Below, one piece after another: positions 1 through 11,500 of a DNA stretch of 64,000 bases. Origin of the DNA: Anthopleura xanthogrammica. Taxonomy: Eukaryota > Cnidaria > Anthozoa > Actiniaria > Actiniidae. The stretch's first letter is position 1; every line of letters starts with the position of its first letter. Below the pieces are notes generated by a model, which did no database searches, was not told the DNA's origin, and saw nothing but the letters and a program-made list of their open reading frames with translations. Position numbers and translations under genes: made by a program. Location: contig OZ025211.1 of assembly GCA_964019055.1 (NCBI GenBank), forward strand, positions 9,616,400 to 9,680,399, in the 5' to 3' direction.

Positions 1-180
1 ATTGAAACGCATGGGTTCCCTGTGGTTAACGGATTGGGTTACCTGTGTTTTTCGTGTTTTTGTTTTGCGTCCCTCCAAGTGTCGTCTGGAATCGTCTGGA
101 ATACAATGCATGCATTGTAGTGTATTAGGCTATATTGTATGTATTGTATCGTCTTCTAATGTCGTTTTATTGGTAAAAAG
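1..180 (+). repeat. Interspersed repeat, copy 1 (retroposon-like tail)
   Basis: Bases 1-175 share ordered blocks with 7395-7560: a CCCTGTGGTT block, a GGTTACCTGTG-type block, an AAGTGTCG block, and TAGTGTATTAGGCTAT near the end. Both copies then run into GAAGG/GAAA purine repeats. The shared order and repeat tail look like the 3' end of a retroposon. No coding capacity is seen. A related TGTATTGTATTG-rich stretch lies at 13590-13695. Confidence 0.55.
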
Positions 181-185
181 AAAAA

Positions 186-480
186 ATGAATGAATGAAAG
201 AAAGATATGAAGTAAAAGAAAAAAAGAAAGAAAGAAAGAAGGAAAGGAGGAAGGAAGTAAAGAAGGAAGGAAGGAAGAAAGAAAGAAAGAAAGAAAGAAG
301 GAAGGAAGGGACAGAGTAAGGAAGGAAGGAAGGAAGGAAGGAAGGAAGGAAGGAAGAAATAAGAAGAAGAAAGAGGGGGAAAAGGTAGAGAGAATAAGGA
401 AATATTAAAAAAACGAAAAGAAACAGAAACGAAATAAAAAATGGAGCGAAAGAAAGAAGAGTTGAGGAAGGAAAAAATAA
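186..480. repeat. Purine-rich microsatellite (GAAA/GGAA)n
   Basis: Imperfect GAAA, GGAA and GAAGAAA repeats. The open frames on the opposite strand (Ser/Phe/Leu-rich) are by-products of this composition. Confidence 0.9.
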
Positions 481-628
481 AATGAAAATACAAATGGAAC
501 AAGCATTGTTTAATATCGAAACATCACTATTTGGCACTAGTTCATGTTCAGCACTCTAACGAAACAAGGATCCATCTAAATCGAGATGGTTTGGTATGAT
601 TGCACCGTCCTTAACATAGGTATGTTTT

Positions 629-2107
629 TCATTCGTCTTGTCCTAATCTGGCATTTCGACTGTTGATGGGACGGGCAACAAACTTGTCACTCTTCATGTA
701 GGCAGCAATAGCAGGCAATGCCTGGAAGAAAAACGAGAAATAACACTTATATTATGACTTTATATCTTTCACCATAACTCGCGCACCTAAATCCACTGCA
801 GTCTCACAATTGCATATTGAAAAAATAATAAGCATGATACGAAGTAGTAGACACTAATTCCATCGTTTTCTTTTGTGTTTTACTTTGACTGTTGGTCACT
901 AATTACACAACTTTGTCACACGAACCAATAAAAATCACTCTATATAGTTTTTTTTGATGAAAATTACATAGGTATATCTCCAGAGAAACGCATTATGAGG
1001 GAGAAAGCAAGCTTACCTCAATCCGCTCAAGGTATGCCTACAAAAAGAACGATGAAAGGGTTAGAGATGGTACTTCTTACGTTCTCAAGGTTATACAACC
1101 AAATACAACCAATTTCAAGTATACGAAGTGCTACGAAGAGAATGCGCTCGCGAAATAGGTATAACAATCAATAGAATGCACGCGTGTAAAGGCTCCGACA
1201 CACGGTGCAACATTGCGTGCAACATCACACTAAAATATAAAAAATTGAACGTCTGTTTTATCATTTTTATGTCTTTTGTAATATCCTTGTAAATTAAGCG
1301 AAAAAATCGAGATTTTCTCTGATTTGGCTGCTGAAATAGTACTGTAATCATAATACGATATCCCATCTGGGGCTCAGAATTTTTTCTGAGCACATTTTAC
1401 AGTATGGTACGATCATATACACATTTCTTTGTAATCATAATGTTGCAGGGAATGTTGCACCGTGTGTCGGAGCCTTTAAGGTTCGGACACACGGTGCAAC
1501 ATTACGCGCAATATTGCAGGCAATGTTGCTGAAGTAGGATCGTTTTCTACTTCAGCAACATCACGTGCAACAAATTGCAACGTGTGACATGGCTCGCAAC
1601 ATCGATTGCCTGCAACATTACGCGCAATGTTGCACCGTGTGTCCGTAGCTTAAAGAAGTGGAACAATCTAGAGAATGCGCTCGCGTAATATTGATTTGGA
1701 AACGCGCGCACATTATCTTAACTTTCTATTCACAGAATTCTTCCTACGAACCTTGAGATTATCATGGGGCTCCAACAGAGAAGCATCAAACACCTTGTGT
1801 TGATCAAGAGTTTCATACAGCATAAAGTCCGCAAAGGTAATCTGGGACGAAACAGTGATTCAATGATAAACGTGAGGAAAATAACATCAATTTTTGTGAT
1901 CTTCTTTCTGCCGAAGTCTTAAGAGACATTGTTAACCTCATTAAATACGTTTTGTTACTCGATAAAACTAGATATAACTGTCTCTTACGTACTATTCTCT
2001 TTTAATGTCAAAACTAGTTTCAGTACATGGTACTTAATCTTCAGTTCACTAAAAATGCGTTGACAACGTAGCTGTACATGCACGTTAGATTTGAATCTAG
2101 CGCGCAC

Positions 2108-2139
<32 letters not shown>

Positions 2140-2699
2140 TAATAACTTTATTTATTTCTATAGCACTATTTCCTTGAAACAGCCCAATAGTGCTTTACAA
2201 TAATTACAAAACAAATAAATAATATCTACAATTCTAAAGAGTCAATGATATATACAAATTCTAGCTAATAAATTAATATATAGTATCTATATTGAATAAA
2301 ATAATCCTAATAAAATTGAATAAACTTAATCAAAAGCTTCCCTATACAATATACAATCTTTACATGGAAAACCGCGTTCTAAATGCACAGAGATTCAATC
2401 GTTCTTATATGGAATCACAATATCAAAGACTTGAAGCTGCTGCTTCATAAAGTAAAAGAAGAAGCACGGGTGGCGTAGCGGTGAGAGCGCTTGCCTCTCA
2501 CCAAGGCGACCCGAGTTCGAGCCCCGCTGGGTTCGGTGTCGTATGTGAGTAGAGTTGTTTGTTGGTTCTCTCCTGTGCTTCGAGGGTTTTTCCGGGTTCT
2601 CCGGGTTTTCCTCCCTCCTCAAAAATCAACTTCTAAATTCCAACTGGAACGCAGTGGAGTAAGAGCCACTCTGTGGATTCCACTGTTAATTCTCATTAA

Positions 2700-2733
<34 letters not shown>

Positions 2734-3651
2734 ATTATTATTATTATTATTATTATTAAAGGAGTGATATTGACTAATCTTCTAATTTTTTCATCCACTA
2801 TGGGAACTTTGTCATAATAAAGGGTAAAAACTTCTCAATGTATCCGCATGAGAGGTTGCAGAAAACTTGCAAAATGTTGCATCCTGACTGAAACAATTTC
2901 GCAGGCCAAACCAACTACAACATTAAGTAACTTTTCTTATAAGATCGATAGCGCTTTCTATTGTTCTGTGGCATATCACACACACACATCAGAATTTTAA
3001 GATTTCCTACTTCAAATTTGTCAATTTTTTCCTACATAAAATTTCTGGCACAGAAGATTTTTTATCTCTAAAAGGGAAATTGTCGGAAAATAAATAAGAA
3101 AGAAATGAACTTTTCAGAAAAGTTATAGCGATTTATCATGTTTCGACCAATAAGATATGAATGGTTTGAACATTTCTTCAATTATCACCTTTCTGCATTC
3201 CTATACCATTCATACTATTCTTCTTAGATGGACCATTACTTAATTTGGTTTATTGCACTAAGTTAAGTTGACGTTTTTTATGGAATTTTTATTCACCTTG
3301 TCTCCAGCAACAAACTTCTTCTCACCAAGGAAGTCAGCAAATGCTTTGATCCTTGGAGCAACGTTTTTGAGATATTTTGGTTTTTCTTCATCCTAATATA
3401 TAAATAAAAGATAATTCTAGGTAAATGAATGACAAAAAATGGGAAAAAGGTATCTTCATACTTGTATCGTCGTTTTTTGTTCCCTATGCTATGCGCATGC
3501 AGATTTTCTCCAGGTTCTCTGGTTTTCCTCCCTCTTCAAAATTCAACACCAATTTCCAATTCAACTACGATAATATTATGATGATAATGATGATGATGAT
3601 GAGATGATGATGATGATGATGATGATGATAATGAGATGATGATGATGATGA

Positions 3652-3715
<64 letters not shown>

Positions 3716-3799
3716 GATGATGATGATGATGATGATAATGAGATGATGATGATGATGATGATAATGAGATGATGATGATGATGAGATGATGATGAGATA

Positions 3800-3831
<32 letters not shown>

Positions 3832-3975
3832 AATGAGATGATGGTGATGATGATGATGATGATGATAATGAGATGATGATGATGATGATAATGAGATGAT
3901 GATGATGATGATAATGAGATGATGATGATGATGATGATAATGAGATGATGATGATGATGAGATGATGATGAGATA

Positions 3976-4013
<38 letters not shown>

Positions 4014-4076
4014 ATGATGATGATGAGATCATTGATGAGATGATGATGATGATGATGATGAAATGATGATGATAGA

Positions 4077-4153
<77 letters not shown>

Positions 4154-4334
4154 ATGATGATGATGAGATCATTGATGATATGATGATGATGATGATGAGA
4201 TGATGATGATAGAGATGATGATGATGATGATGAGATGATGATGATGAGATGATGATGATGATGATGATGAGATGATGATGATGAGATGATGAGATGATGA
4301 TGATGATGATGAGATGATGATGATGAGATGATGA

Positions 4335-4411
<77 letters not shown>

Positions 4412-7118
4412 GATGATGATGAGATGATGATGATGAGATGATGATGATGATGCATTATGCTTACTACTTTTTCAAGGGCCAAGTAAAATCACCTGAAGCT
4501 TGCTGGTATAGAGGCTTTGCACCATCACGTGATGGCAGCCATGACAGGAGGCGGGAACAATTGAATCTGGTCTAATCTGATTTACATGAGAAAGAATTCA
4601 GTTTCCATCGGGAAAAAGACCTATCATTGTGCCTCCTGTAATGGCCACCATCATGTAATATGGTGCAAAGCCTCTATTGATTTTTTTATTTAATTAAAAC
4701 TTACATAGGTTTCTCTGTTGTAGCACAGAGTAAAGAAAGCATTACGGAAATCCACGACCTGCAAATAAAAGTAGTAATTAGATTCAACATGCCATCCTAT
4801 TTATGGAATGATATAGTATATATGTACGTTGTTTTCCAACTTAAAAATTCTAGTATCATAAGTAATATTGTACATACCTGATTTTCAATCATGTCCACTA
4901 TGATTTTCTCTTTCTCTGTCTCTCCACATAGATTTTTCTTTCTTGCAATGTGACGAAGTATCTAAAAAAAATTAATTGAATGAGATTTTTTTGACGAACG
5001 AATCAATAAACAAGTAAAAAACATTGTCTGTGCATGTCACAAGAGAGTGAATGATCAACCTCTAGTCATCAAACCCTGAAACACCTTCTGGCATTGGGCT
5101 GATCTGAGGCAAACACGTCCTGCTAACTCAACAAACAAAAGTAAGTTATAAATTTTGCTTTTTTTGGGTGGCCCCCCTCAAACATAATATATTTTTCAGT
5201 GACCCCCCCCCCCCCCCTAACAAACACAAAAAGAAAACTACATGCCTATACAGGTGCACCGGCACCAGTAGTCACACTGAGGGTATCAATTTCAAAATGT
5301 TTCCCCATCCCCCCCCTTTCCCAGCCAGGTGCTCATGCATGCATGGCCAGGTGCTCATGCTCGGCAGTTATTTAAATTATAAAACTCATGAATAATTAAT
5401 GAGCGAAACACAATAGAAATCATTGTCCGTGGAGGAGGTTGTATATCTGATACAAAATCGTCCTGATTTGCATAAACTTTAACTCCAATTTTCTCAGCCA
5501 AATTCAATTTTATCTTTAAAATTTTAGTAGAACATGAATGTATACACCTAGACGTTTCATAAGTAGTTCAATAAGCTCGTGGATCGTGTTTTATCAGGTC
5601 TAAAACCACTCGGCTACGCCTCATGGTTTTAAACCTGATAAAACACTCCTACTCGTTTATTAAACAGTACTTAAACTCCTCCCAATCGAAATTATGCTCC
5701 GTGATCCCTGTATAGTAATGTGATAATAGTAGTGTACTTACAGCACTGCTATGGGTTATCTTGATGTCACCGTCAATGTAATATGGAAGCTGGAATGATA
5801 AATTAATAGCAATATTTAATCAATATATTAATCTGAATGCAAACATTTTATTTATACATGTCTTGTGGAGGTCTATACTATAAGCATCTGACTTTAGTTA
5901 GGGGTGCCACTTTTTTTTCATTGCTATTTTCCAGTCGATAGGTGACTGCCCACGACTGAGTCTCTCTGGTACAAAACATTGAAAACTGATGAGCTTGAGG
6001 TCAGTGTGCACTTCACATCATATCCCACCCATTAATTAGATATTAGAATTAGGGGGAAACATGTACTAGGTCATCTAAATGTTTGTTAAACATACATTTG
6101 GGAAGTCAAATCCCAGGGTGAACTTTTCTTTATACCAACTTTCTCTGCTGTAATCTGGAGCTGTAGTTTGAAGTTGATAGAGATGGGATTAAATGAAATT
6201 TGTACTGTTTAATAAACGAGAAGGAGTGTTTTATCAGGTATAAAAGCAAGAGGCATAGTCAATTGGTTTCAGACCTGATACAACAGGCCAGATCTGCAAG
6301 TTTATTGAACAGCTTATTTAAGCATGGGAATTAAGAAAAAAAGAATTAATGAAAGAAAAGAGTAAGTAAGGATAGAAGAATGGAACAAATAAACAAAGGA
6401 ATATATTAGGAAGAAAAGGTAAGAAAGAGGGAAAGAATGAGAGAGGATTAAGAAAGAAAGAAAGGAAGGAAGGAAAGAAAGAAAGAAAAAAGGAAGGAAG
6501 GAAGGAAGGAAAGAAAGTAAGACAAAATAAAGAATGAATGAACAAAGAATGGAAAAAATATTATTGATTGAAGACATTATAAGCTTACCAGGACCAAAGG
6601 TGTATCCCTTGTCTTCAAACTCCATTCCAACATAATGCATTAACAGACGAATTGGTTGGGCAAGCTGATTTTAAAAAGAAATTAATATGCCTGGATTCTA
6701 ATTAGCTTTAAGCTTTTTAGACATCTCCCTTCTCCAAAACATTATCCGCTAATGATAATCTAAGCTTATAGTCCTTTATCCAAAACGATTATTTGATAAG
6801 ATAAGATAACTTTATTTACCCACGGTGGGTCCTTCAGGATAATCACAATAAATTATAATTATAATTAATCATAAAAGGTAGCAGGTTAAAACTACTCATA
6901 GATAGTATTAAAAAGGCACACAATACAGGGACGGATCCAGGATTTGTGCTACTTTGTTTGCATGCATGTCTGGTTAAATAAGGTCATCAATTAAATGCCT
7001 GCAGAATGAATTCGAAAAGCGCTACACTATACTATTATGGCGTGCATTCTATATCGAAAATGTTTAAATCTATAATACTTACCCCTCTGGTATCCCAGTA
7101 AGCGAGAAGAGGAGCCAT
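629..7118 (-). CDS. Mu-class glutathione S-transferase, paralogue 1 (10 exons)
   Basis: Cytosolic enzyme expected to conjugate glutathione to electrophiles. Coding exons in transcript order: 7118-7083, 6664-6589, 6160-6096, 5789-5742, 4961-4878, 4758-4705, 3392-3297, 1841-1752, 1037-1017, 721-629. All introns are GT-AG and all phases join, giving 220 aa. The N-terminus MAPLLAYWDTRG carries the catalytic Tyr7 beside Trp8. A mu loop (YTFGPAPDYSRESW) follows, then the glutathione-site block IKITHSSAIL, and the alpha domain has Tyr116 in LCYN, where mu enzymes have their substrate-site Tyr. The first three coding exons are 36, 76 and 65 nt, as I recall for vertebrate GSTM genes. Exon 9 is a 21-nt microexon (AYLERIE). 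Intron 6 carries an 880-bp GAT repeat. It is the first of three tandem copies. Class assignment is firm; substrate is unknown. Confidence 0.93.
1189..1479. mobile_element. Foldback MITE, GCAACATTGCG family, copy 1
   Basis: Terminal inverted repeats of about 38 bp: GGCTCCGACACACGGTGCAA on the left, and its complement ending GTGTCGGAGCC on the right. Lies in intron 8 of the first GST gene. Members of the family share a GTGCAACATTGCGCGCAATG terminus. Confidence 0.75.
1480..1653. mobile_element. Foldback MITE, GCAACATTGCG family, copy 2
   Basis: Abuts the previous copy head to tail. It has the family termini plus the core palindrome GAAGTAGGATCGTTTTCTAC-TTC that recurs at 8691-8848, 12750-12934 and 30596-30753. 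Confidence 0.75.
2109..2350. repeat. AT-rich interspersed repeat with (ATA)n head
   Basis: An (ATA)n run is followed by AACTTTATTTATTTCTATAG and then AGTGCTTTACAATAATTAC. It resembles the tail of the second SINE type at 57603-57895 (TTATATAGTGCC, CAAAGCACTGAAT). No tRNA-like head is visible here, so it is probably a 5'-truncated copy. Confidence 0.4.
2465..2760 (+). mobile_element. tRNA-derived SINE, fullest copy
   Basis: Pol III-type internal promoter: A box TGGCGTAGCGG at 2471-2481 and B box GAGTTCGAGCC at 2513-2523, spaced as in a tRNA. The tRNA-unrelated body contains GGGTTTTTCCGGGTTCTCCG and GTTTTCCTCCCTCCTCAAAA, and the tail is (ATT)n at 2698-2757. Body fragments recur at 3493-3566 and 9883-9960, and longer copies on either strand at 29893-30075, 30175-30400, 31130-31345 and 36990-37145. 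The acceptor stem does not fold as a functional tRNA, so I do not call it a tRNA gene. Confidence 0.8.
3493..3566 (+). repeat. SINE body fragment
   Basis: Matches the tRNA-unrelated body of the 2465-2760 SINE (TTTTCTCCAGGTTCTCTGGT, CCTCCCTCTTCAAAATTCAA). The tRNA head is absent. It sits between GST exon 7 and the GAT repeat. Confidence 0.7.
3575..4455. repeat. 880-bp GAT/GAGAT microsatellite in GST intron 6
   Basis: Nearly continuous ATG/GAT trinucleotides interrupted by GAGAT and GATAAT units, with some blocks repeating at a longer scale (for example AGATCATTGATGA near 4026 and 4166). The reverse-strand His/Ser/Ile open frame is an artefact of the tract. Confidence 0.97.
4508..4678. mobile_element. 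Foldback element in GST intron 6
   Basis: Inverted termini ATAGAGGCTTTGCACCAT and ATGGTGCAAAGCCTCTAT, with further complementary blocks (GGCAGCCATGACAGGAGGC / GCCTCCTGTAATGGCCACC). About 170 bp and non-coding. Confidence 0.75.
5566..5675. mobile_element. Hairpin element (TTTTATCAGGT family) with a relative at 6205-6308
   Basis: GTGTTTTATCAGGTCTAAAACCA pairs with GGTTTTAAACCTGATAAAACAC around a short loop, flanked by TAGTTCAATAAGC / GTTTATTAAACAG. Bases 6205-6308 are a diverged copy (GTGTTTTATCAGGTATAAAA ... CAGACCTGATACAAC). Both lie in introns of the first GST gene. Confidence 0.65.
6335..6535. repeat. Purine microsatellite (GAAA/GGAA)n
   Basis: GAAAG and GGAAG repeats next to GST exon 2, in intron 2. 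The second GST gene has a similar tract at 12120-12235 in the same intron, so the tract may predate the duplication. Confidence 0.85.
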
Positions 7119-7394
7119 TTTCAGCGAGATTTGACGGAGAGACTTCAGCAAATACAAAACTAACTCAGCTCATTCCAAAACGATATCTGTCTGACTTCCT
7201 GACGTGCTTTATGCAAAAATAGGCGGACTGGGGGGAGGGGGGTAGGAGGTACTCTAAACTGCATAATTTTTGATAAAAACGAATTATGAAGATTCTTTCT
7301 ATATATAAAGAATTAAAGAATTAAAATTAAAGAATTCATTATAACTTTTTTCCTAAATTAGATGAAAGGTTTCCTAATGTAATTTGTCTGATAA

Positions 7395-7560
7395 ATTAAA
7401 TGTATGGGCTCCCTGTGGTTTTAGGAATTGGGTTAACTGTGTTCTGCTTGTTTTTTTAATGTACAAGTGTCGCGATCGTCCAGGCATGTCCGTCCATGCA
7501 TTGCAATGTAGTGTATTAGGCTATCTTGTATGTGTTGTATTCTATTGTGATTTTATTAGT
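7395..7560 (+). repeat. Interspersed repeat, copy 2 (retroposon-like tail)
   Basis: Second copy of the element at 1-175, with the CTCCCTGTGGTT, TGTAGTGTATTAGGCTAT and TTTTATTAGTGAAGGAAGG blocks in the same order. It ends directly in a purine repeat. Confidence 0.55.
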
Positions 7561-7860
7561 GAAGGAAGGAAGGAAGGAAGGAAGAAAGACAGAAAATGAA
7601 AGAAAGACAGAAAATGAAAGAGAGAAAGAAAGGAAAACAGAAAATGAAAGAAAGCAAGAAAGCAAGAAAGCAAGAAAGCAAGAAAGCAAGAAAGCAAGAA
7701 AGCAAGAAAGCAAGAAAGCAAGAAAGCAAGAAAGCAAGAAAGCAAGAAAGCAAGAAAGCAAGAAAGCAAGAAAGCAAGAAAGCAAGAAAGCAAGAAAGCA
7801 AGAAAGCAAGAAAGCAAGAAAGAAACGAAATAAATTAAGGAACGAAAGAAAGAAAGGATG
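7561..7860. repeat. Purine tract with ~22 tandem copies of an 8-mer
   Basis: GGAA and GACAGAAAATGAAAGAAA units lead into a near-perfect AAAGCAAG octamer array (about 7651-7826). The octamer reads in several frames on both strands, which produces spurious proteins (ESKKARKQ / LLSCFLAF periodicity). Confidence 0.95.
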
Positions 7861-8055
7861 AGGAAGAAAAAACAAAAATGAAATAAAAATACAAATCAGA
7901 AAAAAACCGTTTAATATTGGAAGATCAATACCATTTTTTTTTTTACACCTGACTAGCTTAGCTAAAGGCCTGACAAACGGTCGCGACACACACAATATTC
8001 AGGCAACTTTTGTTGGCAGAATATTGCAACGTTGTTGCTCGTGTCCTAAAAAGGT

Positions 8056-8250
8056 GCAGGGGCGGATGCAGGATTTTGTTCAGAGAGGGGTGCAGGGCAC
8101 AAATTCAGCCCAGGGGGGTACAACCCTCAGAATGAAAGAAAGAAAACATTTTTTTTTCGTATTGAGTATTTTCAAAATAGGGGGAAAATGTTGCTCCAAG
8201 GAGGGGGAGGGTGCGCACCCCCTGCACCCCTCCCCTGGACCTGCCCATGA
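8056..8250. mobile_element. Interspersed element, GGGGCGGATGCAGGATTTTG family
   Basis: Begins CAGGGGCGGATGCAGGATTT and ends with the roughly complementary CCCTCCCCTGGACCTGCCC, suggesting inverted termini. A second copy at 55929-56030 shares the first ~90 bp (ATTTTGTTCAG, GTCAGCCCAG, GTGCAACCCTCAGAAT). Short related termini occur near 6930 and 35930. Confidence 0.6.
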
Positions 8251-8574
8251 GGTGACATGACAAACAGGGTCTGAATGGGTTTACTGACAACTGACAAATA
8301 CCCTAAAATGTAACTGACAACTTGTTTGACAATTAACGAGGAAATGTTACTTCAAAATCAAACTTCACCTAACATTCTAATCTTTCAACATAAAAAGTCG
8401 CCTCCCAACATTATTGGTTGACCATATGAATAACAAATAACGCTTTCAAATTTGATTCCGACAAATGCGCAAATGTCGAGACGGTTTGTCAGGGCCTTAA
8501 AAGACAAAGGAGTCATCTAAATCAATATGGTTCCATCGTAATGTGCTGTCTTTGTTGTCCTGATGTCCATCCAA

Positions 8575-11500
8575 TCAAGTGAAACTGGCCATTTTATTGT
8601 TGATGGGACGAGTAATGAACTCGTCACTCTTCATGTATTTTGCAATGGCAGGCAATGCCTGGGGGGAAAAACGATAGAAATAAAGTTATGTACATGGTGC
8701 AACATTGCGCGCAATCATGTAGCAGGCAATCGATGTTGCGAGCCATGTCACACGACGCAATTTGTTGCGCGCAATGTTGCTGAAGTAGAAAACGATCCTA
8801 CTTCACCGGAATAGCGCGAAATGTCGCACCGTGTGTCGTACCTTAACTGGGGTTATACTAGAGGTAGAAACTTACTATCTACGTCGGAATAATAAGATTT
8901 GAATGGGCACGTACAAAATTAGTAAGCTAAGAGTGGAATCTCTAAACCCGTGAAATATATATTAGACTAATACACATTAGTAGACACTATTTCCATTGTT
9001 TTCTTTTGTGTCTATATTTGAGTATTCGCCACTTTCCATACAGTTCACTGGTCAAACACAAAGCATTCAGTCGAGGCTTCGAGGTTCAAATTTGTATAAT
9101 CCTTTGAAACTACCTTACAGCCTCGATTCAATTAGTTGTCTGTGACCAGTGAACCGATGTATGGAAAATGACGAATTACACTTTAACAAGCAATTTTTAT
9201 TTTGCGGGTTTAGTGACTAATTCACTTTAGACACACTAAAGAAACGCTTTATCAGGGAGGAATCAAAGCACGAACTTACCTCAATCCGCTCAAGGTATGC
9301 CTAAGAATACAAAGAGAAAAGGGTTACAGATATATGGCACTTACAAGTATAAGTTGAACAATAACAACGTTGCGCTCACTCAAAAAGCATAATCGTATAA
9401 TAATAATCAAGAAAATGCGCTCGCTCGATAATTAAGTAGAGTCATTAATATGTGGTTGCGCAATACTATTTTACCTTGAGATTAGCATGTGGCTCCAACA
9501 GAGAAGCATCAAATATCTTGTGCTGATCAAGAGTTTCATACATCATAAAATCCACGAAGGTTATCTGCATGGGATGAAACAATAATTTGATCATAATTAA
9601 CTTGAGTAAAATGGGGAATAACTGCATGATATTCTTACGAAAAACGAATTCCTGAAAAGAGATGTCTTAGCATTCAAGGTATTCAAAAAAACACCCTATT
9701 ACCTTGTCTCCAGCGATATACTTCTTTTCACCAAGGAAATCTGCTAATGCTTTGATCCTTGGAACAACAATTTCGAGATATTTTGGTCTTTCTTCATCCT
9801 AAATAGATAAATATTATGCAAATAAATGAACAATACAAATTGGAAACATTATCCTCGTACTTTCTATCATATGGGAGTAGAGTTGATTCTTCCCTGCTTT
9901 GAGCGTTTTCTCCAGGTTCTCTGGTTGTCCTCCCTTTGCAAATTTCAAATTGCTATTTAACTTGTTTTGCTGTTATTTTGCCCCCTCTGGCGACCATGAT
10001 CCTTAGCGTTATCAATAGATTGTTTTGAAATGACATCATAGTGAAATAGGGCAATTAATACTTACATAGTTTATCCGGTTGTAGCAAATCCGAAAGAACC
10101 CGTTGCGGAAATCCACCACCTGGAATTATAAATATATATAGTATAAACATATATGTCTAGAAGTACAGCCTTTTGCAAAAATTATGGCCGTTTCAAGTAT
10201 ATATATACAAGTATATCAAAAGTACATCAGAAATTATGGGATATCATCCCTGATATTTTTTTCAAGTTGTCTATCACTAGGGCTTTCTGAAAAAAAATAT
10301 CAGGAATGATATCCCATAATTTTTAATATACTTTTGATACTTGAAACGGCCATAATTTTTGCAAAAAGCTGTATCATGAGTTAAATGGACCACTTTGACG
10401 ATACGGCGGCCATCTTGGTAGTCTTCAAATATAAAAAGCTTAGTTACAGTGATGGTGTTGACTAACATTAACACAGTTCACCACAAGACAATTTGACAAG
10501 AGATGAATTAAGAAGATGGACTTGAAAGAAAGACAAATATACGAAACTCTATATACAGCTTTTTTAAAAAAGTTTGTTGCTTGTTGCAGTTGCATGCATG
10601 TTGCATGTTGCTTACCAAGCTTGAAATGTATTATATTCATATGTGAATAATGTCAACACAGAAGAAAAATTGCTGGAAAAACCTGCAGACAAAGTTTGGT
10701 AAAATCCCTTATTATTGTAACCCATAGTATATTTCGGGCTTGTTATGCAACATGCAACAAGCAAGATGCAACCTTCACCAACCTTTTTTGAAATAGCTGT
10801 AACATCCTTCATATTTGTCTTGTTTTGCCCCCCCCCCCCCCCCCCCTCCCCTGGACAACCCATAATGCATTGTCATTCAAGTTTGCCGCCCTATCGTCGA
10901 GTAGTCCACTGTTCATACCTGATTTTCCAACAGGTCCACTAAAACTTTCTCTTTCTCTGTCTCTCCACACAGATTATACTTCCTTGCAACGTGACGCATA
11001 ATCTGGAAAATATTTAGGATTGATGGTTAAATGAATCAATAAATAAATACCATTCATCCGGTACAGAGGATCATGATCTGGTCAGGAGTCACCTGCATTA
11101 GCCTTTCAAAATAGTCCCCCTTCACACTTCCCTACGACTTCTTAAAAGGTCCTTCGTCTCCGTACTGGTTAACGCGCGCGCGCAATCAGAAATACACGCC
11201 ATTTTTGGCGCGAAACGCAAATGAAAATCCTGCAAGAGGAACAAGTCGACCTCTCGCGACTTCGACGTTCGCTTTGTTTTGTCTTTCTTTGCATTTGCTT
11301 CTCTCGCGACTCTGTAATTCTCTTAGAGATCGATTTAGAGCAAGACGTCTAGCCGTGCCTTTACATCGAAGCATGTAACATGAGGTGAGCTCGCAATGAT
11401 AGAGACATGTGAATGATTGTCCAAAGGTGTTAAAAAAGGTCTCTATCATTGCAAGGTCACCTCATTTCTCGTTTTGATGCAAAGGCACGGCTACCTTCCA

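Larger units (their letters stand above)
7119..8574. other. Intergenic region between GST paralogues 1 and 2
   Basis: Contains the promoter side of the first GST and the 3' flank of the second. The first ~50 bp upstream of the first ATG resemble the second gene's leader (minus strand GAGTTAGTTTT...GCTGAA, and GCTAAGTTAGTCATAGTTGCTG in gene 2). The remainder is repeat: 7395-7560 (retroposon-like copy 2), 7561-7860 (purine/8-mer satellite) and 8056-8250. No further gene is seen. Confidence 0.7.

Noticed and set aside
2465..2540. A functional tRNA gene.
   Set aside because: A and B boxes are present, but there is no complementary acceptor stem, and the sequence continues into a repeated SINE body with other dispersed copies.
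3565..4482. A 305-codon His/Ser/Ile-rich frame.
   Set aside because: Translation of the GAT microsatellite inside a GST intron.
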